Shown: one piece after another, positions 37,050-45,438 of the stretch
Numbering within the stretch: the first letter of the stretch is position 1
How the letters are laid out: every line of letters starts with the position of its first letter
Source: Flavobacterium orientale
GTDB taxonomy: Bacteria > Bacteroidota > Bacteroidia > Flavobacteriales > Flavobacteriaceae
Direction of reading: 5' to 3'
Length of the DNA stretch: 64,000 bases
NCBI RefSeq assembly: GCF_014638005.1
Contig: NZ_BMFG01000001.1
Location: forward strand, 512,421-576,420
Program-made: the position numbers and the translations under genes
The notes under the pieces: model-generated
Told to the model about the DNA's origin: nothing
The model's input: the letters and a program-made list of their open reading frames with translations, nothing else
Databases searched by the model: none

Positions 37050-38630
37050 ATGAATAAATTGCTATTTAGGTTGCTCGTCGTATTAATGAGCATTTCACTT
37101 ATCGGTATTATTGTTGTTCAAGTTTATTGGTTTAACTCATCGTTACAAAACAATCAAGAACAGTTTGGGTTTCATGTTAAACAAGTTATTGGCAATGTTG
37201 CTGCTAAATTGAAAGAACAGGAAATCATGTCTTTTGTTGAAAAAATTAATCAATATAAAGACAGCACAGGGAGTGATAAAGTGGATACAGATTTTTTGGA
37301 ATTTGGCTATTACCAACGTAATTCCCAAACCAATGAAACCATAATTTACTCCAATAGCATTATTTCGGATGATTTTAGTATATCACCTTCGTTCTTTGAT
37401 ACAAATTATGACAGTTTACGTGTAAAAAGTTTTTCTTCAAAAAGCAAAACAGAAGTTTACTCAAGAGGATTAGATAGAAATAATTTACAACACAAAACCC
37501 TGCCCGATTTAAAAATCGAAAAATCAGGAAAATTGGATGTATTAAAAAAATTGCAATATGAAATATCGTATAATGATATTGCATTAACCTATCCAATTCA
37601 GAGAAGAATTTCTGTAGAAAAACTACAAGAATTATTGAATAAAGAACTCAAAGAATACGGTGTAGGAACCCCATTTGAATTTGGAATTTACAGCAACGGT
37701 TTTGCAACAAAAGTTCGTTCAGAGCAGTTTAAATTTGATAAAGATAATACCTATAGTGTTCCAATTTTTACAGACAATGAAGGAGTTAGTAAATACCAGT
37801 TAATGCTTAGTTTTCCTGAGAAAAAGAAATTTTTATTCTCAAATTTAATAGGAATTACACTATTATCACTGGTTTTTACGTTAATAATAGTAATAGCATA
37901 CACAAGTGCACTTAATCAATTAATAAAGCAACGTCAGATTTCTGAAATTAAAACGGATTTCATTAACAATATGACGCACGAATTCAAAACTCCAATTGCA
38001 ACAATCAATTTGGCACTTGATGCAATTAAGAATCCGAAAGTAATTGATGATTCAGAAAAAGTGAAGCGTTATTTACAAATGATTCGAGATGAAAATAAAC
38101 GAATGCACGCTCAAGTTGAAAATGTTTTGAGAATTTCAAAACTGGAAAAGAAAGAATTAGAAATAAACAAAGAAGCATTAGATATTAATGAGATTATCAA
38201 TGATGCCATTGAACACGTTAGCTTAATAATTGAAAACAGAGAAGGAACGATTGAAACACATTTTGATGCAAAAAGAACCAATGTGTTGTTGAATGATGTA
38301 CATTTTACCAATGTATTTGTAAATATTTTAGACAATGCCATAAAATATTCACCCGAAAAACCGGTGATTAAAATTTTTACAGAAAACATTAAAGATTTTA
38401 TAATAATTAAAATAAAAGATCAAGGTGCCGGAATGAGTAAAGTAGCTCAAAAAAGAATTTTTGAAAAATTTTATAGAGAACACACCGGAGATATTCACAA
38501 TGTAAAAGGACACGGATTGGGCTTGGCCTACGTAAAAAGAATTGTAGAAGAGCACAATGGCGAGATTTTTGTAGAAAGTGAAAAAGGAAAAGGAAGTACG
38601 TTTAGTATAAAGATACCACTAATCAATTAA
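37050..38630 (+). CDS. Sensor histidine kinase
   Basis: A 526-aa inner-membrane kinase. Helices at about 6-28 and 263-285 enclose a periplasmic sensor domain of about 230 aa with no recognised fold. The phosphoacceptor His310 lies in NNMTHEFKTPIATI (HisKA). The HATPase domain has the N box (NVFVNILDNAIKYS), G1 (IKDQGAGM), F box (IFEKFYREH) and G2 (GHGLGLAYVKRIVEEHNG). No HAMP domain is obvious. It lies 23 bp before the response regulator, so the two form one two-component system. Stimulus unknown. Confidence 0.94.
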   Translation: MNKLLFRLLVVLMSISLIGIIVVQVYWFNSSLQNNQEQFGFHVKQVIGNVAAKLKEQEIMSFVEKINQYKDSTGSDKVDTDFLEFGYYQRNSQTNETIIYSNSIISDDFSISPSFFDTNYDSLRVKSFSSKSKTEVYSRGLDRNNLQHKTLPDLKIEKSGKLDVLKKLQYEISYNDIALTYPIQRRISVEKLQELLNKELKEYGVGTPFEFGIYSNGFATKVRSEQFKFDKDNTYSVPIFTDNEGVSKYQLMLSFPEKKKFLFSNLIGITLLSLVFTLIIVIAYTSALNQLIKQRQISEIKTDFINNMTHEFKTPIATINLALDAIKNPKVIDDSEKVKRYLQMIRDENKRMHAQVENVLRISKLEKKELEINKEALDINEIINDAIEHVSLIIENREGTIETHFDAKRTNVLLNDVHFTNVFVNILDNAIKYSPEKPVIKIFTENIKDFIIIKIKDQGAGMSKVAQKRIFEKFYREHTGDIHNVKGHGLGLAYVKRIVEEHNGEIFVESEKGKGSTFSIKIPLIN

Positions 38631-38653
38631 ATACCACTAAAATTAATTAACCT

Positions 38654-39367
38654 ATGGAAGTAGAAAACAAAAAAATTCTTTTAGTTGAAGATGATCCAAA
38701 TTTTGGAGCCATACTAAAAGATTACTTAATGCTAAATGATTTTGATGTCGTTTTGGCAAAAAATGGAATGGAAGGATTTGAAAAATTCAAAAAAGACACT
38801 TATGATTTGTGTATTTTGGATGTCATGATGCCTTATAAAGATGGTTACACTTTGGCGAAAGAAATTCGTGAAAAAAATAAAGAAGTGCCTTTGATTTTCC
38901 TGACGGCAAAATCAATGAAAGAAGATGTTTTAAAAGGTTACAAAGTAGGAGCAGACGATTATCTTAACAAACCTTTTGATTCAGAAGTGTTATTGATGAA
39001 GATCAAAGCAATCATGCAACGCAAACAATCGGAATCGAAAACGGATAACTTAAAATTTGAATTCCAAATTGGTAGATTTCATTTAAATTCTAAATTGCGA
39101 TTCTTAACCTTTGGAAGTGATGAACCAATAAAATTATCTCCAAAAGAAAATGAATTATTGAAAATGTTAGCTCTTCATGAAAACGATTTAATGCCGCGTG
39201 AATTAGCTTTAACAAAAATATGGAGAGATGATAATTATTTTACATCTAGAAGTATGGATGTTTATATTGCCAAACTACGTAAATATTTGAAATTGGATGA
39301 GGATGTAGAAATTCTTAATATCCACGGAGAAGGTTTCCGTTTGGTAGTTAAAAATAAAGTAGTTTAA
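38654..39367 (+). CDS. OmpR-family response regulator
   Basis: A 237-aa regulator paired with the upstream kinase. The receiver domain has the acidic pair (VEDDPNFG), phosphoacceptor Asp56 (LCILDVMMPYKDG), the switch Thr in FLTAKS and Lys in DDYLNKPFDSE. The C-terminal winged helix shows LSPKENELLKMLALHENDLMPRE and RSMDVYIAKLRKYL, a DNA-binding domain of the PhoB/OmpR class. The target genes cannot be inferred here. It ends at a strong terminator. Confidence 0.95.
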   Translation: MEVENKKILLVEDDPNFGAILKDYLMLNDFDVVLAKNGMEGFEKFKKDTYDLCILDVMMPYKDGYTLAKEIREKNKEVPLIFLTAKSMKEDVLKGYKVGADDYLNKPFDSEVLLMKIKAIMQRKQSESKTDNLKFEFQIGRFHLNSKLRFLTFGSDEPIKLSPKENELLKMLALHENDLMPRELALTKIWRDDNYFTSRSMDVYIAKLRKYLKLDEDVEILNIHGEGFRLVVKNKVV

Positions 39368-39372
39368 AATTA

Positions 39373-39402
39373 AAAAGTCTCAGAAATGAGACTTTTTTTT
39401 TG
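39373..39402 (+). terminator. Terminator after the two-component operon
   Basis: AAAAGTCTCA and TGAGACTTTT form a 10-bp stem closed by GAAA, followed by T. Confidence 0.93.
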
Positions 39403-39410
39403 AAAAATAA

Positions 39411-40145
39411 TTATTCTAATTCAAGTGCAAAGCAAATTTTTCCGTTTTTTATAACGGTAAATTGTTTCGGATTTTCTAGTGTAGAGGCATTTATAGAAAT
39501 TTGATCTTGCCAATGCAATTCTCGCAAATAATTCATTTCAAAAGCTTTGATTTTATTTTTTAAGATTAGGTTTGGATCAACACAATCCAAGCACCACTCC
39601 AAATATTTTACATTATTAGCGTGGTTGACAATATCCAAATCAGAAAGTAAGACGGTTTTGTTTTTTAAAAATACCATTTCTGTATTCAAATTTATTTTTT
39701 CAAATAATTTTGAAGTGGGAAGTTTATTAGGAAACAATTCAAAATGATCAAATGGCAAAGCCAAGGTTTGTGGTTTTCTTAGTTGGGTATTTAAAACAAC
39801 CCAAAAGGTGAGAGCTCCTACTAATTTTTTATCCCCAACATAAAGTTCTAAAGCTCGTATTGACTTAGAATCTTTCATTTCAACAATCCAGGTTTTAACG
39901 GTTACAACATCACGCCATTTTGGTAAACCTGAAACTTCAACACGCATTCTACTCAATACCCAAGCTTGATGGAATTCTTGCATATCGCTAAAACTCAATC
40001 CACCCAATTCGGCATGAAAACCTGCGGTTAATTGCAAAAGATTACATAATTCTGTATATTTCAATTGACCGTTTGGATAGCATTGAATAAAGCTAATTTC
40101 CCATTCTTGGGAATAAATTGAGGTGAAATTTGGAGTTATTGGCAT
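39411..40145 (-). CDS. Acyl-ACP thioesterase (FatA/FatB-like)
   Basis: A 244-aa double hotdog-fold thioesterase that hydrolyses fatty acyl-ACP to free fatty acid. The first hotdog has TELCNLLQLTAGFHAELGG and WVLSRMRVEV; the second has SDLDIVNHANNVKYLEWCLD, matching the Asn-x-His and downstream Glu/Cys catalytic arrangement of acyl-ACP thioesterases. The start overlaps the end of miaA by 10 bp. It is third in a tight minus-strand operon with the channel and miaA, which probably reflects shared transcription only. Confidence 0.85.
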   Translation of the reverse strand: MPITPNFTSIYSQEWEISFIQCYPNGQLKYTELCNLLQLTAGFHAELGGLSFSDMQEFHQAWVLSRMRVEVSGLPKWRDVVTVKTWIVEMKDSKSIRALELYVGDKKLVGALTFWVVLNTQLRKPQTLALPFDHFELFPNKLPTSKLFEKINLNTEMVFLKNKTVLLSDLDIVNHANNVKYLEWCLDCVDPNLILKNKIKAFEMNYLRELHWQDQISINASTLENPKQFTVIKNGKICFALELE

Positions 40146-41077
40146 TGCTTTTCAATTTCAGATTTCAAATAATTGATGATAGTGTCGCTTTCTGTTTCAT
40201 AATCAAACCATGCAACATTTTCTGTTCGTTTAAACCAAGTTAATTGACGCTTTGCAAAACGACGCGTATTTTTTTTGATTTCTTCAACAGCAAAATCTAA
40301 AGTTGTTTTTTTGTCAAAATAATCAAATAGTTCACGATAACCAACCGTTTGCAGAGCATTCAGATGTTTGTTTGGATGTATATTTTTAGCTTCTTCCAAC
40401 AAACCATCGTTTAGCATTATGTCAACTCTACGATTAATTCGATCATACATAATTTCTCTTTCAGCTTCCAAGCCAATTACAATCGGAACAAAATTTCTTC
40501 TATTTTTTTTCTGATTTAAAAAAGAAGAATATGGTTTTCCGGTGCCGAAACAAACTTCTACAAACCGCATCATTCGTTGTGGGTTTTGTAACGTTTGCGG
40601 ATTTTCGATACTTATTTTTTCAAAATAAATAGGATCTAATTCTTTTAATTTTTTTTGTAAAAATGCTAAACCACTTGCTTCAAATTCTCGTTTAATTTCT
40701 TCCCTGATTTTTGGTTCAATTTCAGGAAAATCATCAAAACCTTTCAAAATAGCATCCACATACAATCCCGATCCACCAACCATGATTTGAATGTTGTTCT
40801 TTTGAAATAATTCATCCAATTTCAAAATGGCTTCACGTTCAAAATCACCAACAGAATAGTTTTCAAAAATCGATTTTGTTTGAATAAAATGATGCGTTGC
40901 AGCGTTCAATTCTTCATTAGAAGGAACAGCTGTTCCAATTCTCATTTCTTTATAAAATTGTCTGCTGTCACAAGAAATAATTTCACATTTGAAATGATTG
41001 GCTAAAGCGATGCTTAAAGCTGTTTTTCCGATGGCGGTTGGGCCAATAATAGTAATAAGAAAATTTGAATTTGTCAA
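40136..41077 (-). CDS. miaA: tRNA dimethylallyltransferase MiaA
   Basis: A 313-aa enzyme that transfers a dimethylallyl group to A37 of tRNAs reading UNN codons. Walker A GPTAIGKTALSIALA is near residue 12; SCDSRQFYKEMRIGTAVPS and VGGSGLYVDAILKGFDDFP are the substrate-loop signatures, and LQTVGYRELFDYF and KRQLTWFKR lie in the C-terminal part. The start is a TTG at 41077: no ATG occurs between it and an in-frame stop at 41102-41104, and no ATG precedes the P-loop. It lies 10 bp after the channel gene. Confidence 0.94.
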   Translation of the reverse strand: MTNSNFLITIIGPTAIGKTALSIALANHFKCEIISCDSRQFYKEMRIGTAVPSNEELNAATHHFIQTKSIFENYSVGDFEREAILKLDELFQKNNIQIMVGGSGLYVDAILKGFDDFPEIEPKIREEIKREFEASGLAFLQKKLKELDPIYFEKISIENPQTLQNPQRMMRFVEVCFGTGKPYSSFLNQKKNRRNFVPIVIGLEAEREIMYDRINRRVDIMLNDGLLEEAKNIHPNKHLNALQTVGYRELFDYFDKKTTLDFAVEEIKKNTRRFAKRQLTWFKRTENVAWFDYETESDTIINYLKSEIEKQCQ

Positions 41078-41087
41078 ACTATAAGAA

Positions 41088-41930
41088 TTATGAATGTTCG
41101 TCTAATTCATCCCCACAATTATAGCAAAATTTTGATTCTTCACTGTGATCATCTTTTCCGCAATTCATACAATGATGTCTTTTTGACTCTCTACCACGCT
41201 TATATTCTGAGCGTGCAATTTCTGCAGTAACAATTCCTGTAGGAACCGCAATAATTCCATATCCCATAATCATTACTAGCGAGGCAATAAATTGACCTAA
41301 TGGAGTTATAGGGGTTATATCTCCAAACCCCACAGTTGTCAGCGTAACAATGCACCAATATATACTGATAGGAATGCTTGTAAAACCTGATTCTTCTCCC
41401 TCAACAACATACATTAAAGAACCTATTAGTATACAACTGATTAAAACAAAATACATAAAAGCCACAATTTTTCCTCGGCTGGCAATAAGTGACTTTCTAA
41501 GTTGTTGTGATTGTCCGGAAAAATGGGGATGATTCATTATCTTAAACAGTCGGAGTAATCGTAATGCTCTAATGATAACAAACATGTGAGTATCTAAAAA
41601 GAACAACGATAAATACATAGGTAAAATAGCAATCAAATCTATGATACCATAAAAACTTAAAATATAGCGAAACGGTTTATTTATAGAGATTATTCGAAGA
41701 ATGTATTCTATACTAAAGAAGATAGTAATTACCCACTCTAAGAAAATTAATTGATCATGGTATTTAATGTCAAAACCAGCAACAGTTTCTAACATAACCA
41801 ATAGAACACTCAAGAAAATCAGACCTAATAAAATTAAATCAAATAATCTTCCGGCAAAAGTATTTGTACCATAAATGATAATATGAGTTTTCTGTCTGAA
41901 AATTTCAAATTGACTTTTTTTAGATTTCAT
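41088..41930 (-). CDS. Voltage-gated potassium channel with C-terminal zinc ribbon
   Basis: A 280-aa six-helix ion channel of the Kv type. S4 carries the charge ladder in FVIIRALRLLRLFKI; the pore helix and filter are TLTTVGFGDITPITP, giving K+ selectivity; S6 is FIASLVMIMGYGIIAVPTGIVTAE. The cytoplasmic tail has two CxxC pairs (CMNCGKDD and FCYNCGDE) forming a predicted zinc ribbon, which many bacterial Kv channels lack. It opens the operon with miaA and the thioesterase. Whether the ribbon senses metal or redox is unknown. Confidence 0.9.
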   Translation of the reverse strand: MKSKKSQFEIFRQKTHIIIYGTNTFAGRLFDLILLGLIFLSVLLVMLETVAGFDIKYHDQLIFLEWVITIFFSIEYILRIISINKPFRYILSFYGIIDLIAILPMYLSLFFLDTHMFVIIRALRLLRLFKIMNHPHFSGQSQQLRKSLIASRGKIVAFMYFVLISCILIGSLMYVVEGEESGFTSIPISIYWCIVTLTTVGFGDITPITPLGQFIASLVMIMGYGIIAVPTGIVTAEIARSEYKRGRESKRHHCMNCGKDDHSEESKFCYNCGDELDEHS

Positions 41931-41961
41931 TTTACCCTTTTAATAGTATGGCTAAGATACT

Positions 41962-43323
41962 TTAAAATTTTATAATTTTCATTACTCGGTTTTTTCTCAA
42001 AAATCCTTGAATAATATTTCGAGTATCCCGATTGTTTTGCATTGGAATAAGAATGTTTTTTAAAACTTCAATATTTGTGATTTGATAATTTAAATCATAA
42101 AAACAATAGCCTTTATAAATGCCATTTTCAATCAAAACTGCTGAACGTTCTTGTAAACTTCTACCGCGGTCAATAATAACCATGTTTTCATTTTCAAACA
42201 AATTGGATTCGATGAATTCTTGAACTCGATCATTGTATTCTTCTGGTGAAACTTCACCAATACAAGCTCCATCACATTCTTTTATCTTATATTTAAAACA
42301 AGCATTTTTGGTGTCATACAAGCCATTAATTTTCTGGCATAAATTAAACTGATCGGTAATTTTAAACAAAGAATTTTTTCCTTCTTGAAGTGAGGTATAG
42401 GAAGTTATTTCCTTTTTTCGGCCATCTGCTTTTTGAATTAAAAGACTCAAGTAGCCATTTTCATCTTTAACAGGATACAAAGCCCATTGAAACAATGTTT
42501 TTCGTTGCGAACGGTTGTAAATAGGTTTGTTGATTTTAATTTCTTCACTTTCTTTTAATAAAGCAATCAATTCGCTACCGGTTTCTTCAAAAGTTACAGC
42601 ATAAACTTCCAATTGCATTTTTTTACATTTATTTGTTGTTCCTGTAAAATGCTGATTTACTCGTTTTTTGATGTTTTTACTTTTACCTATGTAAATTAAG
42701 TCACCTTTTTCATTATGGATATAATAAATTCCGGTTTTTGATGGTAGATTTTCTACAATATCCAATAATTTGGGAGACATACCGGATTTAATTTCCGTTT
42801 TTACCAAACTTATTACAATTTCTTTTTCAACATCCTGAGCCAAAAGCATTTTGAATAATTTCACCGTAGCCATTGCATCGCCGGTTGCACGATGTCTGTC
42901 GGCCATTGGAATTCCTAAAGCTCTAACCAATTTTCCTAAACTATACGAAGCATGTCCGGGTAATAATTTTTTGGATAATTCAACGGTGCAAAGTGTTTGT
43001 TTTTGAAATTTAAAACCCAATCGTCTGAATTCAGTTTGCAAAATTCGGTAATCAAACGAAGCGTTGTGAGCAACAACAATGCAACCTTCGGTAATTTCAA
43101 TAATGCGTTTGGCAACTTCGTAAAATTTAGGTGCCGAACGAAGCATCGCATTATTAATTCCGGTTAATTTGACTACAAACGGTTGTATTGGTTTTTCAGG
43201 ATTTACCAAACTGATGAATTGATCAACCACCTCATGACCATCAAATTTATAGATGGCGATTTCGGTTATTCCTTCTTCGTTATATTGACCTCCCGTGGTT
43301 TCTATGTCTAAAATTGCGTACAA
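41962..43323 (-). CDS. DnaQ-like exonuclease fused to a UvrC-type GIY-YIG domain
   Basis: A 453-aa fusion. Residues 1-165 form a DEDDh 3'-5' exonuclease (ILDIETTGG, VAHNASFDYRIL, HRATGDAMATV). Residues about 190-275 form a GIY-YIG nuclease domain (TGIYYIHNEKGDLIYIGKSKNIKKRVNQHF), and the rest resembles the middle of UvrC/Cho (ECDGACIGEVSPEEY). This fusion is known in Bacteroidota and Actinobacteria and is thought to act in DNA repair, perhaps as a UvrC-like incision enzyme. The only plausible start is TTG at 43323, because no ATG occurs before an upstream in-frame stop near 43341. Confidence 0.88.
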   Translation of the reverse strand: MYAILDIETTGGQYNEEGITEIAIYKFDGHEVVDQFISLVNPEKPIQPFVVKLTGINNAMLRSAPKFYEVAKRIIEITEGCIVVAHNASFDYRILQTEFRRLGFKFQKQTLCTVELSKKLLPGHASYSLGKLVRALGIPMADRHRATGDAMATVKLFKMLLAQDVEKEIVISLVKTEIKSGMSPKLLDIVENLPSKTGIYYIHNEKGDLIYIGKSKNIKKRVNQHFTGTTNKCKKMQLEVYAVTFEETGSELIALLKESEEIKINKPIYNRSQRKTLFQWALYPVKDENGYLSLLIQKADGRKKEITSYTSLQEGKNSLFKITDQFNLCQKINGLYDTKNACFKYKIKECDGACIGEVSPEEYNDRVQEFIESNLFENENMVIIDRGRSLQERSAVLIENGIYKGYCFYDLNYQITNIEVLKNILIPMQNNRDTRNIIQGFLRKNRVMKIIKF

Positions 43324-43326
43324 AGT

Positions 43327-43372
43327 AGTATTCAGTTTTTAGTATTCAGTCTATTCTCTATTTTCTATTTTC
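43327..43372. repeat. Tandem word repeats between yggS and the exonuclease gene
   Basis: AGTATTCAGT occurs at 43327-43336 and again at 43341-43350, followed by CTATTCTCTATTTTC-type repeats. The tract abuts the TTG start of the exonuclease gene. It resembles dispersed flavobacterial word repeats. Confidence 0.6.
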
Positions 43373-43374
43373 TT

Positions 43375-44040
43375 TTATCTTGAACCAAAAATACTACTTC
43401 CAATTCGAACCATGGTACTTCCGCATTCGATAGCGAGTTGATAATCGCCGCTCATTCCCATGGATAAAGTGGTCAGTTGGCAGTTATCAGTTGTCAGTTG
43501 TTTGTGTTGATCAAAAATCGATTTTAAATGTAAAAATTCACGTTTAATTTGTTCTTGATTTTCGGTAAAAGTAGCCATTCCCATCAAACCGACAATGCGA
43601 ATGTTATTGAATGACGCATTGTCATTCTGAACTTGTTTCAGAATCTCATCCAATTCTTTTTCATCCAAACCAAATTTGGTATCTTCTTCGGCTATATGAA
43701 TTTGCAATAAACAATCTACTTTTTTACGCCATTTTGTGGCTAAACGATTAATTTCTTTCAGTAATTTCAAACTATCCACACCATGAATTAAACTCACATA
43801 CGGAATCATATATTTCACTTTATTCGACTGAACGTGACCAATCATATGCCATTGAATGTCTTTCGGCATTTGTTCCCACTTTTCAGTCATTTCCTGAATT
43901 TTATTTTCACCAAAAATACGTTGTCCGGCGTTGTAAGCTTCCATTAAATCCGCAACGGGTTTGGTTTTAGAAACGGCAACTAGGGTTACGTGGGGTGGAA
44001 GGGAGGATTTTATGTTTTGTAAATTGTTTTTTATTGACAT
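43375..44040 (-). CDS. YggS-family PLP homeostasis protein, with repeat-derived insertions
   Basis: A 221-aa pyridoxal-phosphate-binding TIM-barrel protein (PLPBP/YggS). The PLP lysine is Lys25 in VAVSKTKPV; FGENKIQE, WHMIGHVQSNKVKY, IHIAEEDTKFG and LSMGMSGDYQLAIECGSTMVRIGSSIFG are family motifs. It maintains vitamin B6 and amino acid balance and has no known catalytic activity. Two stretches look foreign to the family: ILKQVQNDN (about 133-141) and QLTTDNCQLTT (181-191), each encoded by a short dispersed repeat read in frame. The core fold motifs are intact, so the gene is probably functional. Confidence 0.93.
   Translation of the reverse strand: MSIKNNLQNIKSSLPPHVTLVAVSKTKPVADLMEAYNAGQRIFGENKIQEMTEKWEQMPKDIQWHMIGHVQSNKVKYMIPYVSLIHGVDSLKLLKEINRLATKWRKKVDCLLQIHIAEEDTKFGLDEKELDEILKQVQNDNASFNNIRIVGLMGMATFTENQEQIKREFLHLKSIFDQHKQLTTDNCQLTTLSMGMSGDYQLAIECGSTMVRIGSSIFGSR
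43474..43500. repeat. Four 7-bp CAGTTRN repeats inside yggS
   Basis: CAGTTGG, CAGTTAT, CAGTTGT and CAGTTG follow each other without gap. They encode the peptide QLTTDNCQLTT on the - strand. Confidence 0.8.
43611..43648. repeat. Imperfect palindromic repeat inside yggS
   Basis: The core TTCTGAACTTGTTTCAGAA (43625-43643) has 7-bp arms around CTTGT. It is read in frame as ILKQVQNDN on the - strand, a peptide that I recognise from dispersed palindromes in other bacterial genes. Confidence 0.65.
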
Positions 44041-44055
44041 TTTTTGATTTTTATC

Positions 44056-44111
44056 AGAACACAGATTTAAGAAATTTTCAAAATTTTCAAAATTTCTTAA
44101 ATCTGTGTTCT
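44056..44111. repeat. Perfect 23-bp inverted repeat upstream of yggS
   Basis: Arms at 44056-44078 and 44089-44111 are exact complements (beginning AGAACACAGATTTAAG), with loop CAAAATTTTC. It lies between yggS and the DUF1015 gene, which are both on the - strand. It could be a terminator-like RNA hairpin or a small mobile palindrome; no T-run follows on the - side. Confidence 0.85.
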
Positions 44112-44127
44112 TAAATGTTTATCTAAA

Positions 44128-45345
44128 TTATAATTCATACACAATCAACCCACTTCTAAACTTTGGTTCAATATAAGTACTTTTTGGAGGCATAATCAAA
44201 TTATTATCTGCCAAGGCTTTAATTTCAGAAATATCAGAAGGATAAAGCATAAAACCTACTTCAAATTCACCTTCATCAATCAATTCCTTGAGGGTTAAAA
44301 TCGATTGCTTTCCGGGAATGTATTCAATGCGTTCGTCATTTCGTAAGTCTTCAATTCCAAGTAACGGTTGCAATACTTTATCATATAAAATTTGAGCATC
44401 CAAGTTTTCTAAAATGGTTGGATTGCTATTTTCTAATTTATAAAATAAGGCATAAAAATTGCCATCCAAATACATCCCAAATTCAAACTTACTTTGTGGT
44501 TTCCACAGTTCTAATTCTTTGTTTTTGATGATAAAATGTTCGTCTAATCGGGCTAAAAAATCATTGACTTTATAACCGTTTAAATCGCGGATAATTCGAT
44601 TGAATTCATAAATTTTTACATCACTTTCAGCAATGAGAAAACTCATAAAATAGTTTAGATTTTCATTATTCGGATTACTTTTTTCATCAAAAAGTAACTC
44701 TGCCGAAGCTGAACGGTGATGACCATCTGCAATATACAATTCCGGAATTTTTTCAAATTGTTGTTGCAACCACAAGATATCATTATCCAAATCTACTCGC
44801 CACAACGTATGTTTTTCTTTATTTGTTGTTGAAAAATGATATATTGAAGGTTCTTTTTTCTTGTTTAAAATCCAATTAGTTAATGATTCATTATCGGGAT
44901 AAGTAATCAAAACCGGTTCTGTATTAAAACCCGTTTGATGCAAATAATCTTTAAATAATTCCACCCGATACTGCAACGTATCTTCGTGTTTTTTAATCAC
45001 ATTATTTTTATAATCTTCAATTGATGTGCCGCAAACTATTCCAGTAAAAGAATTGGTTTTAGTTTGAATTTCATACACAAAAAAAACAGGCTTTTCTTCT
45101 TCTACAAAAATTTTATCGTCTTTAAAATCTTGGTATTTGTGAGCGACACCTTTGAAACGTTTATCTAACGTAATTTTCTGTGAATGTACATACGCAGGAT
45201 GAATCACGTGCAAAAACGAATACGGATTAAAACTCAACCAAGCTGCAAGCTCAGCCGAACTGTAATCATCATAATTTCTGCATGTAACCAAGGCGACTTT
45301 ATCTGCGGTGGGACGAACGGCTTTGAAGGGAATTATTCTACTCAT
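44128..45345 (-). CDS. DUF1015 family protein
   Basis: A 405-aa cytoplasmic protein matching DUF1015: N-terminal IIPFKAVRPTADKVALVTCRNYD, the hallmark YIADGHHRSASAELL near residue 205, FMSFLIAESDVKIYEFNRII, and a C-terminal MLYPSDISEIKALADNNLIMPPKSTYIEPKF-like end. DUF1015 proteins often lie near D-3-phosphoglycerate dehydrogenase and serine genes, but no biochemical function is established. Full length; transcribed before yggS with a repeat-bearing 87-bp gap. Confidence 0.88.
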   Translation of the reverse strand: MSRIIPFKAVRPTADKVALVTCRNYDDYSSAELAAWLSFNPYSFLHVIHPAYVHSQKITLDKRFKGVAHKYQDFKDDKIFVEEEKPVFFVYEIQTKTNSFTGIVCGTSIEDYKNNVIKKHEDTLQYRVELFKDYLHQTGFNTEPVLITYPDNESLTNWILNKKKEPSIYHFSTTNKEKHTLWRVDLDNDILWLQQQFEKIPELYIADGHHRSASAELLFDEKSNPNNENLNYFMSFLIAESDVKIYEFNRIIRDLNGYKVNDFLARLDEHFIIKNKELELWKPQSKFEFGMYLDGNFYALFYKLENSNPTILENLDAQILYDKVLQPLLGIEDLRNDERIEYIPGKQSILTLKELIDEGEFEVGFMLYPSDISEIKALADNNLIMPPKSTYIEPKFRSGLIVYEL

Positions 45346-45438
45346 TTTAAATAAAAGAACCGTAAAGTTACAAATTTTAATAATGTAACGTTACGGTTTT
45401 AAAACTAAAAAAGGGATTAATTTTAAGGTTCTCTTTTT

